Part shown: positions 43,759 through 53,243 of the stretch, piece after piece
Layout: the number at the start of each line of letters is the position of its first letter
Position numbering within the stretch: position 1 is the stretch's first letter
Assembly (NCBI RefSeq): GCF_902497855.1
Contig: NZ_CABVHU010000023.1
Location: 1 to 64,000, forward strand
Direction of reading: 5' to 3'
Length of the DNA: 64,000 bases
DNA from: Pseudomonas fluorescens
Lineage (GTDB): Bacteria; Pseudomonadota; Gammaproteobacteria; Pseudomonadales; Pseudomonadaceae
Notes under the pieces: generated by a model
Databases searched by the model: none
What the model was told of the DNA's origin: nothing
Seen by the model: only the letters and a program-made list of their open reading frames with translations
Translations under genes and position numbers: made by a program

Positions 43759-45059
43759 ATTTTAGCTCTTTTAGTATTTTCGATACTGGTGATATTGCTT
43801 GGTATGCTAACGCGCAATCGGACGTTGTTGTTCATGAGCGCAGCCACAAAAAATGCTATACAAATAAATGTAAACCGATTGGACAGAACTTCCGTAGTAA
43901 ATGACATGATCGCCCAAAATAATGGAATTGCAATCAGTAACTTGTCTCTAGGAAATTTGGGTGATATGCCTTTAACTAGTGATAAGATCAATACCATATA
44001 GAGGAGAAAACCCTGAACACCAAAATTTGCAAGAATCGTTAAATATTGCGAGTCGGAATCAATAAAATTAACTGTGGTATTTGCATTTGCAAATGAAACG
44101 AAGTCCGCGCCATGACCAAATGGGTTTTCCTTCACTTTAGAAAATATCTCATCATATTTTAAAAAGCGTGCTTTCAGAGTACCTAAGCTAAGGCGCTCAT
44201 TCATAACAACACTGTCAGTTTTAATTATACTGCTTAAGTTGAAGGTTGAGACCTGTGTGAAAGAAATAGATATTAAGCTAATCGTAACAAACGCTAAAAT
44301 CCGCGGAATCGATTTTTGTTTTATTTTTGACGTGGATTTCGCAATGGCTACCGAGATTATAAATGCAATCAGCGCGGAAGATTTTAACGGTAAAAATGAA
44401 AGAGCAAGTGTTGTCGTTAAGATGCAACGATTGAGTAAAATGGATTTTAAAGGACGAAGGTACAGAGAAAACGCGCCAAAAATATAGTATGCGCTTAGAT
44501 ATCCTGGATCTTCAAAGGTTGCAAATGGGCGAAAACGGCGATCTTCACCCACATTTCCAATATATAATGAAGACCAACTATCTGCTGCCCAAGCCTGCTC
44601 AAAAGGAAGTATGCCGAATGCCGCATGTATTAACGTATGTAGACTAACTACGGGCAAGGTTATCAAAAAAACGTTGCGGAATATGCGAATTAAGTCTGTA
44701 CCATTGCGTGAAAAATATGCAAGTACAGGAATTAAAAGAAGGGTGTAATAGGTGTGGATTAAGCTAACCAGCATTTTGCTGTTTGGGATGTTTATCAAGC
44801 ACACCAATATTGCGTTTAATAGGAATAGATAATAAAGGGTAGATATGCTGCCAAGTTTTGGAAGTTTAAAGTTTCTCTTGAGCATAATTAAAAAGAACGC
44901 GCTAATTACCATTACTGGGAATAATGATATATAGCTAAAATATATCTGATCGCGCCCTGCTATACTTAGGTAGATCCTTTTAACTGCTCCTAGAAAAACC
45001 TGGTCAATTAATATTAGTGATAATAGCAGCTCTAATCTATTGATTTTAAAGTAGCGCAC
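43740..45059 (-). CDS. wzy: Wzy-like polysaccharide polymerase
   Basis: This 439-residue protein has about ten to twelve hydrophobic helices and a large periplasmic loop after the middle (about 285-330, with NPFGHGADFVSF), as in O-antigen/exopolysaccharide polymerases. Low sequence conservation is normal in this group. Neighbouring Wzx and glycosyltransferase genes support the call. It overlaps neighbours on both sides. The product joins lipid-linked repeat units in the periplasm. Confidence 0.82.
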   Translation of the reverse strand: MRYFKINRLELLLSLILIDQVFLGAVKRIYLSIAGRDQIYFSYISLFPVMVISAFFLIMLKRNFKLPKLGSISTLYYLFLLNAILVCLINIPNSKMLVSLIHTYYTLLLIPVLAYFSRNGTDLIRIFRNVFLITLPVVSLHTLIHAAFGILPFEQAWAADSWSSLYIGNVGEDRRFRPFATFEDPGYLSAYYIFGAFSLYLRPLKSILLNRCILTTTLALSFLPLKSSALIAFIISVAIAKSTSKIKQKSIPRILAFVTISLISISFTQVSTFNLSSIIKTDSVVMNERLSLGTLKARFLKYDEIFSKVKENPFGHGADFVSFANANTTVNFIDSDSQYLTILANFGVQGFLLYMVLILSLVKGISPKFPRDKLLIAIPLFWAIMSFTTEVLSNRFTFICIAFFVAALMNNNVRLRVSIPSNITSIENTKRAKICLSNQ

Positions 45060-46152
45060 TTAATTCTTCTTTCGAGAGTTCTTGATTTAGTATAAAAGTA
45101 AAAGGATTTGTTTTTAGTTCCTTCAGTTCGATTATCGATTTGCGGGAAAGCTCTATTGGCTGAAGAATTAAGTTGCTTGGGTTTATGTCTGATTTGTTTA
45201 AGTAAAGTGAATATGTCTCGGAGTATTTTTCTAGTCCGTCCCATAATAGTAAGGTGGGCTTTTTAAATTCTAGAAAATCAAATACTATAGATGAGTAGTC
45301 AGTTATCAGTAGGTCGGCCTGCAAAAATATTTCATATATATTGGGGTTTGTTGTAACGTTGATGATGTTGGGATGTAGCTCTTCGGTATTAAGTTTTTTA
45401 CCTCGAGATGGATGCCCTCGAAATAGTATCGCAACGTTGTTTTTTTCTAGCCAAAGGCGGACCTCCGGTGAGCGTAGGAGTGCGAATTCGCTCATATACT
45501 CCCTAAAAGTGGGGGCGTAGAGGATTACAAAGGCGTACTTGGAGTAGGTATTTGGATTTAGGATGTTATGAGATGGGCCTGGTGGTGATTTTTCAATTAT
45601 CTTGCAAGTTGGAATCCGCCAACATTGTTCAATTATTTTTGAATGTGCTGAATCATATGAAAATACATAGTCCCATCTAGAGTAAGGAATTTCCAAACCT
45701 TTCTTTGATTTTTCTTCAATCCAGTTGCGTTCGACAGGACTGTCATACCCGATTTTCTTAATCGGCCGACCATGCCACAGGTTAATTGCTTTAATCCAAC
45801 TATATGTAACTGGACTTATATCAGTTGTGTCATGCGTAAAAATGTATGCTTTTGAGTGAAACGTTATTGCCCACCACTTTAAGCTATATTTGTAAATTAA
45901 ATTATTTGGTGCGAGTTTTTTTAGTTCTTGTAGTTCGCTATCGTTGTTGCATACCCAATATATGTTAGTGTTATATATAGGGTCGTTAAGTAGTAAGGAA
46001 AATAAATTCCGACTATAGCCTGAGTATTTTCTAAATCCACATCCGAAAACGATGTACTTTTTTTTCGATAACGGCTGAAGGGCTGAGGTCGCCACCACTA
46101 AGCAGTGCCGAATTTTATGTAAAATAAACTTCCCTGATGATAATTTATACAT
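45046..46152 (-). CDS. CDP-glycerol:glycerophosphotransferase family protein (TagB/TagF-like)
   Basis: This 368-residue protein contains the family signatures INLWHGRPIKKIG, FVILYAPTFREYM and LLITDYSSIVFDFLEF, characteristic of teichoic-acid glycerophosphotransferases. These move glycerol-phosphate from CDP-glycerol onto a lipid-linked acceptor. A CDP-glycerol-making enzyme (TagD-like) is encoded two genes upstream, so the donor is available. This points to a glycerol-phosphate substituent or backbone in the polymer. Overlaps of 8 and 14 bp with neighbours show a compact operon. Confidence 0.88.
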   Translation of the reverse strand: MYKLSSGKFILHKIRHCLVVATSALQPLSKKKYIVFGCGFRKYSGYSRNLFSLLLNDPIYNTNIYWVCNNDSELQELKKLAPNNLIYKYSLKWWAITFHSKAYIFTHDTTDISPVTYSWIKAINLWHGRPIKKIGYDSPVERNWIEEKSKKGLEIPYSRWDYVFSYDSAHSKIIEQCWRIPTCKIIEKSPPGPSHNILNPNTYSKYAFVILYAPTFREYMSEFALLRSPEVRLWLEKNNVAILFRGHPSRGKKLNTEELHPNIINVTTNPNIYEIFLQADLLITDYSSIVFDFLEFKKPTLLLWDGLEKYSETYSLYLNKSDINPSNLILQPIELSRKSIIELKELKTNPFTFILNQELSKEELSALL

Positions 46153-47428
46153 TTTGTTTGATTTTTAATAGGGGATTGTTGGGGTGACCTTTGATCAGTT
46201 TGATCGAGGCCTTGCTTCGATAAATTAAAACAAATATTTCGGTTGCTAAAACTGTAAGGGCGATATGCCAGCCCAAGTGAAAGTCTAGAATATAACAAGT
46301 TATTAGGAGGAGAAGCTGAAGAAGGCCTGCATAAATCACACTTATATTAGCCGATTTCGAGTCGCCAAGTGCCCCTAGTAGTGGGTAGCCCAATAGAATA
46401 GACGGAGCTGAAAAAAGAAAAGTAGCCATAAATAATAAAAGAATGGAGTATGAGTTAGTAAATCCAGGCCCAAAAATTAAAGATATTATCCAAGGACCTG
46501 CAAAGGTGCCTACTATTAGTGCCACAAAGCTGGCGGCGACCACTGCTTTTAATATTTTTAGAAGTAGAGAAAAATTTTGATGTTTAGCCATGTGGGGGTA
46601 AAGGGCTTGAGATAGTGGGCTAAATAGTGCTTGGGCTCCCTTGTAAAGTTGCTCGGCTGCAGAATAGTAAGCTACTTGAGTTGAAGATGAAAAAAGGCCC
46701 AAAAAAATTGCACCACCTGCGGTATAAGTTGCTACTGCTGCTCTAGACCAGAAAAACTCAGTCGATTCTCTGAATGTGTCTTTAACAAAATGCCAGCCGC
46801 ACCATTTTGGATAATACCCCAATCGTAGCATCATTCCAATACCTATGGTCGCGGCTATTATACTGGCAACGCCATTTGCAACGGCGACTAGGTAGTGGTC
46901 ATCTGGAGTCGAAACTAGCCATATTACTAGTACAAGATATAGTATTCTCGACACTACTGTGTACGCAGTGATGCAGGCCATTTTCTCGATGCCTTGAAAA
47001 AACCAGATTGGCTGCAGAGTTTGGCCAGCTATGGGGATCAAAAGTAGCCAAAAGAAAGTGTGGTAATGATCGTACTTATCTTGACCGAGAATGAAAGTTG
47101 TAAGTAATACTGCAACCGGTATTAGCAGTAAAATCTTGCATGTCATTACTGCGCTTATTATTTTTTGGAGTTCAGTTTTATTATTTTGCTGTTTCGCAAT
47201 TTTATAAGTCGCTGACAAGCCGAAACCATAGTCAGTAATAATGCATGCTATTTGTACAATCGCCAAGCCAAAGGCTACGACGCCATACAAAGATACTCCT
47301 AGAATCCGAGTTAAATATGGGATCAATAGAAAGGGGAGCACGTAGTTTGCAATTTGAATTGCTAATAGTGCCCCGGTATTGCTAAAAAGAACGGAGGAGG
47401 GTTTCCTCATGTTATTCAAAGCGCTCAA
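46145..47428 (-). CDS. wzx: Wzx-type oligosaccharide flippase
   Basis: This 427-residue protein has about twelve membrane helices and the polysaccharide transport (PST/MOP) family look: SNTGALLAIQIANYVLPFLL at the start, YLTRILGVSLYGVVAFG, and IEKMACITAY in the third helix pair. It should flip undecaprenyl-diphosphate-linked repeat units to the periplasm. It overlaps TagD (17 bp) and the TagF-like gene (8 bp). Confidence 0.9.
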   Translation of the reverse strand: MSALNNMRKPSSVLFSNTGALLAIQIANYVLPFLLIPYLTRILGVSLYGVVAFGLAIVQIACIITDYGFGLSATYKIAKQQNNKTELQKIISAVMTCKILLLIPVAVLLTTFILGQDKYDHYHTFFWLLLIPIAGQTLQPIWFFQGIEKMACITAYTVVSRILYLVLVIWLVSTPDDHYLVAVANGVASIIAATIGIGMMLRLGYYPKWCGWHFVKDTFRESTEFFWSRAAVATYTAGGAIFLGLFSSSTQVAYYSAAEQLYKGAQALFSPLSQALYPHMAKHQNFSLLLKILKAVVAASFVALIVGTFAGPWIISLIFGPGFTNSYSILLLFMATFLFSAPSILLGYPLLGALGDSKSANISVIYAGLLQLLLLITCYILDFHLGWHIALTVLATEIFVLIYRSKASIKLIKGHPNNPLLKIKQNV

Positions 47429-47876
47429 CGATAGACGAAATAATATCGAGTGCTTGCTTTAATTCGGTGACATGCGATTTATCTAGGACTTTTAGAATCT
47501 GCTTAATATCGGTGCTGGAGATATTAGGTGTGCGTGGGAGATAAACTACTTCGCAGAACTCTTTTAGTTCATCAAATTTTCCTTCCCAATCGTGCCCCAT
47601 TCCAAATGTTGTAACGTTATATTGAGATATGTCACGAGTTTTTTGATCCCATGTTGCTTCTGGGATTGCTAGATCGACGCATTTAATATTGCGTACTATT
47701 TCGAGTCGATCTCCGAATGGTACGATCGTTTGTTTGTTTTTTCCGGCATTAAATTCATCTGTGGACACCCCAACTATGAGGTAATCACCATACTCTTTTA
47801 GGCGTTGGAGTAGGTTTAGATGTCCAATATGAAAAAGGTCAAATGTTCCGTATGTGATCACGATTTTTTTGTTCAT
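47412..47876 (-). CDS. tagD: Glycerol-3-phosphate cytidylyltransferase
   Basis: This 154-residue nucleotidyltransferase has GTFDLFHIGHLNLL (HxGH) at the start and a second region ISSTDIK near residue 125 (RTPNISSTDI, the ISST motif of TagD). It makes CDP-glycerol from CTP and glycerol-3-phosphate. AAGGGA precedes the ATG. It is the first gene of the low-GC block; 314 bp separate it from the WbaP-type gene upstream. Confidence 0.92.
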   Translation of the reverse strand: MNKKIVITYGTFDLFHIGHLNLLQRLKEYGDYLIVGVSTDEFNAGKNKQTIVPFGDRLEIVRNIKCVDLAIPEATWDQKTRDISQYNVTTFGMGHDWEGKFDELKEFCEVVYLPRTPNISSTDIKQILKVLDKSHVTELKQALDIISSIVERFE

Positions 47877-48190
47877 GGAAATCCCTTGATTTCGCTATTG
47901 GTTCAAAATTGGAAAACTATAGCGTCACGAAAAAACTATCCCGCTGTCGCTTTTTTGTAATCTCTTTGCGATTAAATAGAATGACGGTTGCGGAAGCTGA
48001 ATGCAACGCGGTCATTGAATTGAAGAGGAGGCTCCATGTTGCAGCCCGACCACTTGCGTTATCATTTCAATCGGATGTTTTTAGTAAAGGCGTTTGTGCG
48101 GAGGAATGTTCAGCGAATAGGCGAGTTATCCAATACTGCTTGCATATGAGTCGATAAATTAGTGCTCAGGGCAAAGTCGTTTATAATGCT
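47877..48190. other. 314-bp gap inside the polysaccharide operon
   Basis: No gene or terminator is recognised between the initiating transferase and tagD. GC content changes here from backbone level to the low-GC block, so it is probably the boundary of the acquired segment. Confidence 0.5.
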
Positions 48191-49654
48191 TTAATATATG
48201 TTTTTCGATAATAGTGTGAGAGGCGTTTTAATCAAAATTTTCATATCGAGCCAGAGCGACCAATTATTAATGTATGCCAGATCTAATTCTACCCGCTGTT
48301 CCATTTTGTCTAAAGTTTCAGTCTCTCCACGAAAGCCGCTTATTTGAGCTAAGCCGGTTATCCCTGGTTTTATGCGGTGCCGAGCCATATAGGCATCGAT
48401 TTTTCCAGTGTAATAGTCATTGTGAGCTACAGCATGAGGGCGAGGCCCAACCAGAGACATTCGACCTTGAAGGGCATTGAACAGTTGTGGTAATTCGTCG
48501 ATAGAGGTACGTCGAATAAACTTCCCTACGCGTGTAATACGAGGGTCGCCTCGACTGGCTTGCTTTACTTCTTGGTCTTGATGCACGCGCATGGAGCGAA
48601 ATTTCCATACTTTAATGATCTTACCATTCCAGCCATGGCGTTTTTGCTTGAAGAGCACGGGCCCAGGTGATGACAATTTCACGGCGATGGCGGTGCCCAG
48701 CAGTATTGGGCTGAGCAGGATGATGGCGATCAGAGCGACTGTGCGATCCAGCACGGCTTTGGAAAGCGCCGCGGTAGGATAGGAGGTTAACGGACTCTCA
48801 TTGAGGTGGATCGCAGGAAGTCCTTCGATTTCGGATACCGAGTGGTTAAGCAGGATCAGACTTCGAAGGTCGGGAATCCAGATCACGTCGACACTGGAGT
48901 CCAGCAGATCGATATAGAGATCTTCGATCTTTTCGGCTTCTGTAAGTGGTAGTGCGATGTAGAGGCGCCGAATGCGATGAGTCGCGATCAGGTCGCGTAG
49001 GTGAGCGAGACTGCCAAGAATTGGGTACGAGCTGTCGCTTGGTAACGGCAGGTCGTCCGCAGCTACTAGACCCATTAACGGCTCTTTTTTCTGCCTTGCC
49101 AGTTTGTCCGCGAGGTCGAGTGCTAGTTCGCCAGTTCCGACAATCAACGAGGTTCGAGCCGCTTGAAGTTTCTGCTGGTAGCGCCTGGCAAGATTGTGAA
49201 GCGGCACGTAAAGGCAAGCCTGCAATACGAAGCCGGACAAGGCCAGGGTGATGATCACTTCTCGGGAATACAGCTCGCTAGTCTTCGTGATGAACGCCAT
49301 CACCACCAAACCTGAGAGTAGAGTCAACCAGCCGGCAAGCAGGCGACTAAGCCCGGCGAGGTAACCATGCTGCTTATGATAAACCTGCATCATGGAGTAG
49401 GCCGGTACTGAACCGAGTAACATAAATGCTGCAAGCATGCGGTATTGGGTATCGACTTCCCCTGTTTTCATCACAGCCAGTGCACATAGCAGGAGGATGA
49501 GTACGGAGATTGCGGCCAGCCATTGGGCCCAGAAAGTCAGGCTGCGGCCTGCTGGCATTGTGGTGCTGCGCTTGCGAATCAAGATAAAGTCCCTCGCGTT
49601 GGAATGGGCATAGCCTTCCAGGCTGTGCCCGCTGTGAGGAGGAATTACCTCCAT
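48191..49654 (-). CDS. Undecaprenyl-phosphate hexose-1-phosphate transferase (WbaP/WcaJ type)
   Basis: This 487-residue protein has an N-terminal block of four or five membrane helices, a central Rossmann-like domain (SLIVGTGELALDLADKLA) and the C-terminal bacterial sugar transferase domain. That domain carries KLSSPGPVLFKQKRHG, DELPQLFNALQGRMSLVG and GPRP. It starts repeat-unit synthesis by moving glucose- or galactose-1-phosphate to undecaprenyl phosphate. ATG at 49654 is chosen from the typical MEVIPPHSGHS-like start; a longer frame to 49735 looks non-coding. An exact ops element lies 110 bp upstream, so RfaH should load here. Confidence 0.88.
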   Translation of the reverse strand: MEVIPPHSGHSLEGYAHSNARDFILIRKRSTTMPAGRSLTFWAQWLAAISVLILLLCALAVMKTGEVDTQYRMLAAFMLLGSVPAYSMMQVYHKQHGYLAGLSRLLAGWLTLLSGLVVMAFITKTSELYSREVIITLALSGFVLQACLYVPLHNLARRYQQKLQAARTSLIVGTGELALDLADKLARQKKEPLMGLVAADDLPLPSDSSYPILGSLAHLRDLIATHRIRRLYIALPLTEAEKIEDLYIDLLDSSVDVIWIPDLRSLILLNHSVSEIEGLPAIHLNESPLTSYPTAALSKAVLDRTVALIAIILLSPILLGTAIAVKLSSPGPVLFKQKRHGWNGKIIKVWKFRSMRVHQDQEVKQASRGDPRITRVGKFIRRTSIDELPQLFNALQGRMSLVGPRPHAVAHNDYYTGKIDAYMARHRIKPGITGLAQISGFRGETETLDKMEQRVELDLAYINNWSLWLDMKILIKTPLTLLSKNIY

Positions 49655-50405
49655 GCAGCTGGAGTTACTGTTTGAGCCTGAGGCACAAACCGGTCGTTGT
49701 CGTGGCGTTCCCCGTATCCGTGGCAGGGGACGCACTTGCCTTGGCCAATATCAAGGTTTTGGGCACGCTACCGCCCCAGGATTCACCGTTGGTTTCCTGA
49801 GAACGTGCGCCGTGGGTGCGACGTGAGCCGTATGCACAAGCGCTGGCAATTTTAGGGAGAAAGGATCAATCAGGCAGGGCCGAGTCTATGCTCGGTTAAC
49901 AGCGCGCAGAGGAGATAAGTCTTTCCTTGACTGCTGCACAACAGGAGGTCTGTGCAATGGCATCCCGCCGAAATGAGTTGTTTTCTCAGCCGACGGCGCA
50001 TTTTACTGATTTGGTAGGAAAAGTGAAGGCAAATACAGTCTTCACTGAAAGATCCTACATACGGGACTGTGTGTTTTGAGTAGTGAGTCACGGATTTGGT
50101 GAGAGGAATGACTGGGGGGCTTGGACTTTTATATTGGTAATTGAGGGTTCAAGCGGTACAGATGCGGGTTTTGATTCGGGGTGGTGCGACTGCGATGGTA
50201 TTTGGCTATGACGTTTGTGCTATGTGGATTTTCGGAGGGGCTGGGATGTGGGTTTCATAGGCAGGTTAATTTTTGCGATGTGGGTCGGGCGGTGTGGCTT
50301 AAGGTTGATCGCTATTGCCAGCAAATCGGCTCCTACGGGTGGGGCGGGTGCGGGCGGTAAGGCGGGATGTGACGGGGATGGTTGATGTGGGTGTATTTTT
50401 TTGTT
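49655..50405. other. 751-bp intergenic leader region of the polysaccharide operon
   Basis: The region between rfaH and the WbaP-type gene contains the ops element and must contain the operon promoter. One isolated REP arm (CCAGCAAATCGGCTCCTAC) is at about 50317-50335. I see no convincing gene. Confidence 0.6.
49765..49775 (-). promoter_or_regulatory. ops element for RfaH recruitment
   Basis: The minus strand reads GGCGGTAGCGT, identical to the ops consensus, within CTGGGGCGGTAGCGTG, which also fits the 3' end of the JUMPstart sequence. It lies in the untranslated leader 110 bp before the WbaP-type gene and in the same direction. RfaH pauses RNA polymerase here and converts it to a termination-resistant form. 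rfaH itself is encoded 630 bp upstream. Confidence 0.9.
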
Positions 50406-50930
50406 TTAGAGGCCGTGGTGTGGGTCAGTTTTTTCTATGGAGCTGATCGGGATGCTTAGGGTGTGTTCGCGATGCAGGAGGTGCAGGAGGATTACGATCC
50501 GTTCGGCGCCGTCGCGGGAGAGGAAGATGGCCTCGAGTTCTTTGTAGCTGCCGCTGTTGATTCGCACGCGGTCTCCGGGCTCAAGCGTTTCGGATTCTGG
50601 CGGTTTTTCGTTGAGTCGTTGTTTGAGTTGGTCGATGAGTTCGTCTGCTACGGCGATAGGCTGTTTGCCGAACGTCACCAGTTGGTTCACTCCGCGAGTT
50701 GAGCGGATGGGGTGCCAATTATCGTTCAGTTGGTCGAGCTGGATAAACAGGTAGCCAGGGAATAATGACTCTACGGAGGTGGTGCGGCGGCCGCGCTGGA
50801 TGCGTTCGACATGATGGGTGGGCCGGTAGCACTTGAAGGCTTGGCGCGTCAGGTTTTCCTCGGCGCGAGAGTCTTGCCGTGGTTTGCACTGGATCAGGTA
50901 CCAGCGGGGTGGCGGGTGCTGGAGTGGCAT
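50406..50930 (-). CDS. rfaH: Transcription antitermination protein RfaH (NusG paralogue)
   Basis: This 174-residue protein has a NusG N-terminal domain (WYLIQCKPRQDSRAEENL, then ESLFPGYLFIQL) and a KOW-type C-terminal domain (PGDRVRINSGSYKELEAIF). RfaH joins RNA polymerase paused at ops and prevents Rho-dependent termination in long surface-sugar operons. The matching ops is 630 bp downstream, upstream of the WbaP-type gene. It starts 54 bp after wzc on the same strand and may be co-transcribed with wzb-wzc. Confidence 0.93.
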   Translation of the reverse strand: MPLQHPPPRWYLIQCKPRQDSRAEENLTRQAFKCYRPTHHVERIQRGRRTTSVESLFPGYLFIQLDQLNDNWHPIRSTRGVNQLVTFGKQPIAVADELIDQLKQRLNEKPPESETLEPGDRVRINSGSYKELEAIFLSRDGAERIVILLHLLHREHTLSIPISSIEKTDPHHGL

Positions 50931-50984
50931 GCAGGGGCTCTCATGGGTCGATCAGGGCAGCGGCGCTACCCTGATATTCCGGTG

Positions 50985-53219
50985 TTATTTGTCTGAAGCG
51001 TATTCGTACTGGTAGTAGCTGTAGTTGCCATAACCATAGGCAGACGCCTTGCGTTCCACTGCGTTGAATATCGCGCCTTTGATGACAATGCCGTTTTGTT
51101 CGAAGCGGCGCTTGGTTACTAGGATTTCCTTGGCGGCATTGACGCCGAAACGGGTCACGATCAGGCTTGTACCCGCCTGACGACCGACCAGGGCGGCATC
51201 GGTAACCGCGAGGATCGGCGGGGTGTCAATGATGACCAGATCGTATTGGTCGCTGACGTTTTTCAGAAACTGGGTGAAGTTGCTGTGCATCAGCAATTCC
51301 GACGGATTCGGTGGGATCTGACCGCGGGTGATGACGTGCAGATTGTCCACTTCAGTCGCGTGTGTTGCGGTGCTCAGGTCGATTTTGTTGGCCAGTAGGT
51401 CAGACAAGCCATTACTTACGTCCAGGCGGAACAGTTTGTTTAGATAGCCTTTGCGCATGTCGGCGTCGACCAGCAATACCTTTTGCCCGGTCTGCGCGAT
51501 GATGGCCGCCAGGTTGCCCGAGACGAAGGATTTGCCCACTGCCGGACTCGGACCGGAGATCATCAGGATGTTGTTCTTGGCCTCCAGGGTCGCGAAGTGC
51601 AGGCTGGTACGCAGGCTGCGTAACGATTCCACGGCAAGATCTGCGGGATTGTTCACCGCCAACAGCAGAGAGCCAGTACTGGTGCGGCTGCTACCCTTGA
51701 CATTGCTTTCAATAAGGGATTGTCCCTTACTGAGCGGGATCGACGCGTAAACCGGGATGCCTAGTTGTTCAATGGCCTCTGGATCTTCGATGCCGCGGTT
51801 CAACGCTTTACGGATCAATACGTAAGCCACTGCAATCAATCCACCGAGCAGGGTGGCGATCAGCACGATCAGTGGTTTTTTCGGTTTGACCGGTTTCTCG
51901 ATGTTCGCATCCGCCGAATCGATGATGCGCACGTTGCCCACCGTACCCGCTCGGACAATGTCCAGCTCCTGGGTTTTGTTCAGCAGTTGGGTGTAGATTT
52001 CGGTTGTGACTTGCATATCGCGGGCCAGGCGTAATAGTTCCTGCTGGGTTTCGGGCAGGTTCTTGATCTTCTTTTCCAGTGTGCGTTTTTGTTGATCGAG
52101 TTGACCCATCTGGGTGATCAACGCCTGATAGGCCGGATGTTCGCGGGTGAAGCGGTGTTCCATTTCTGCTTGCTTGAGTTTCAGTTCGGATATCAGGGTT
52201 TCCAGAGCTACGATCTGATCGAGCACGGCTTTGGTTTCGATGGTGATGTCCACCGAGCGGGCGCTGGTCTGGTACGCGTTGAGCTGGCCTTCGGCTTTTT
52301 CCAGCTGCTTGCGCACATCTGGTAACTGGGTCCGCAGGAACTCAAGACTTTGCGCGGCCTCGGCGGAGTTGCGCTGAACATTCTGCAATACATAGAGGCG
52401 GGTGATTTCATCCAGTACGTTGTTGGCCCGCGCGGGATTATCACTTTCCAGCGACAGCGCGATGATGCCGGATTCCTTGCCGCGTTCTGCGGCGGACACA
52501 TCTTCCTGATACTGCAAAATAGAATTGAGGCGGCGCTGTTTGGTGACGCTGAATAGCGAACCTGTATTCGCATTAAGGGTGGCGACTTGCACCTTGAAGC
52601 CATTTCGTTCCAGTTTTTCGCCAACCTGGCCATTGATGAGAGCTTCTTCGTCATCATTGAGCAAGGTGAAAGCGCCAGCACCTTCCGCGCGTAGTGTTAG
52701 CGCTTTACCCAGGTAATCATCGGGCACTTCCAACTGAAAGATGTCGAGTATTTCCCCGCCCCATGTATAGCTGTTCAAACCAAACAATGGAGAGGCCAGC
52801 TCGTTTGGGCTGGTTGGCTGAAAGCGTCGGCTCAGGAATTGGCCGATCAGAGGGAAGTAGTTAGGCTCTATGATTATGTCGAGCTTGAGGTTCTCTACAG
52901 CCTTGCCCAGCACTGCACGAGATTTGAGCAGCTCGATTTCAGTCACCGCCGGGGAGGTAGTACCGAACATTTCGCTCATTTCACCCATGCCGCCAAGCGC
53001 AGCCATGCCGCCTTTCTTTTCTTCTACCTGGACAAGGGCATTCGCTTGGTAGATTGGCGTTGATAACAGAGCGACTGCAACGCCGATTGCGCAAAACAGC
53101 GTGGTGATGCCGATGATGATCCACTTGCTATCGATCAAGGTGCCGAGTAGCGCGAGCAGATCGATATCATCATCGTCGTCGCGGTGTTCCTGAATGGGTA
53201 CGCTGTTTGGGCTCGTCAT
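50985..53219 (-). CDS. wzc: Wzc-type polysaccharide co-polymerase and tyrosine autokinase
   Basis: This 744-residue protein has a Wzz domain with two membrane helices (about 32-52 and 445-465), a periplasmic coiled coil, and a cytoplasmic BY-kinase domain with Walker A SGPSPAVGKSFVSGN and Walker B VLLVDADMRKGYL. The C-terminus carries the tyrosine cluster YGYGNYSYYQYEYASDK, the autophosphorylation sites. It controls chain length and links Wzy polymerisation to the Wza channel. The phosphatase gene is 24 bp upstream. Confidence 0.94.
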   Translation of the reverse strand: MTSPNSVPIQEHRDDDDDIDLLALLGTLIDSKWIIIGITTLFCAIGVAVALLSTPIYQANALVQVEEKKGGMAALGGMGEMSEMFGTTSPAVTEIELLKSRAVLGKAVENLKLDIIIEPNYFPLIGQFLSRRFQPTSPNELASPLFGLNSYTWGGEILDIFQLEVPDDYLGKALTLRAEGAGAFTLLNDDEEALINGQVGEKLERNGFKVQVATLNANTGSLFSVTKQRRLNSILQYQEDVSAAERGKESGIIALSLESDNPARANNVLDEITRLYVLQNVQRNSAEAAQSLEFLRTQLPDVRKQLEKAEGQLNAYQTSARSVDITIETKAVLDQIVALETLISELKLKQAEMEHRFTREHPAYQALITQMGQLDQQKRTLEKKIKNLPETQQELLRLARDMQVTTEIYTQLLNKTQELDIVRAGTVGNVRIIDSADANIEKPVKPKKPLIVLIATLLGGLIAVAYVLIRKALNRGIEDPEAIEQLGIPVYASIPLSKGQSLIESNVKGSSRTSTGSLLLAVNNPADLAVESLRSLRTSLHFATLEAKNNILMISGPSPAVGKSFVSGNLAAIIAQTGQKVLLVDADMRKGYLNKLFRLDVSNGLSDLLANKIDLSTATHATEVDNLHVITRGQIPPNPSELLMHSNFTQFLKNVSDQYDLVIIDTPPILAVTDAALVGRQAGTSLIVTRFGVNAAKEILVTKRRFEQNGIVIKGAIFNAVERKASAYGYGNYSYYQYEYASDK

Positions 53220-53243
53220 GCGGGGTACTTTTACAAGAGGTGA

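Noticed and set aside
47909..48157. 82-codon plus-strand frame between tagD and the WbaP-type gene
   Set aside because: Opposite strand to the operon, no domain, no ribosome site.
49870..50091. 73-codon minus-strand frame in the ops leader region
   Set aside because: Not protein-like, and it would lie in the untranslated leader.
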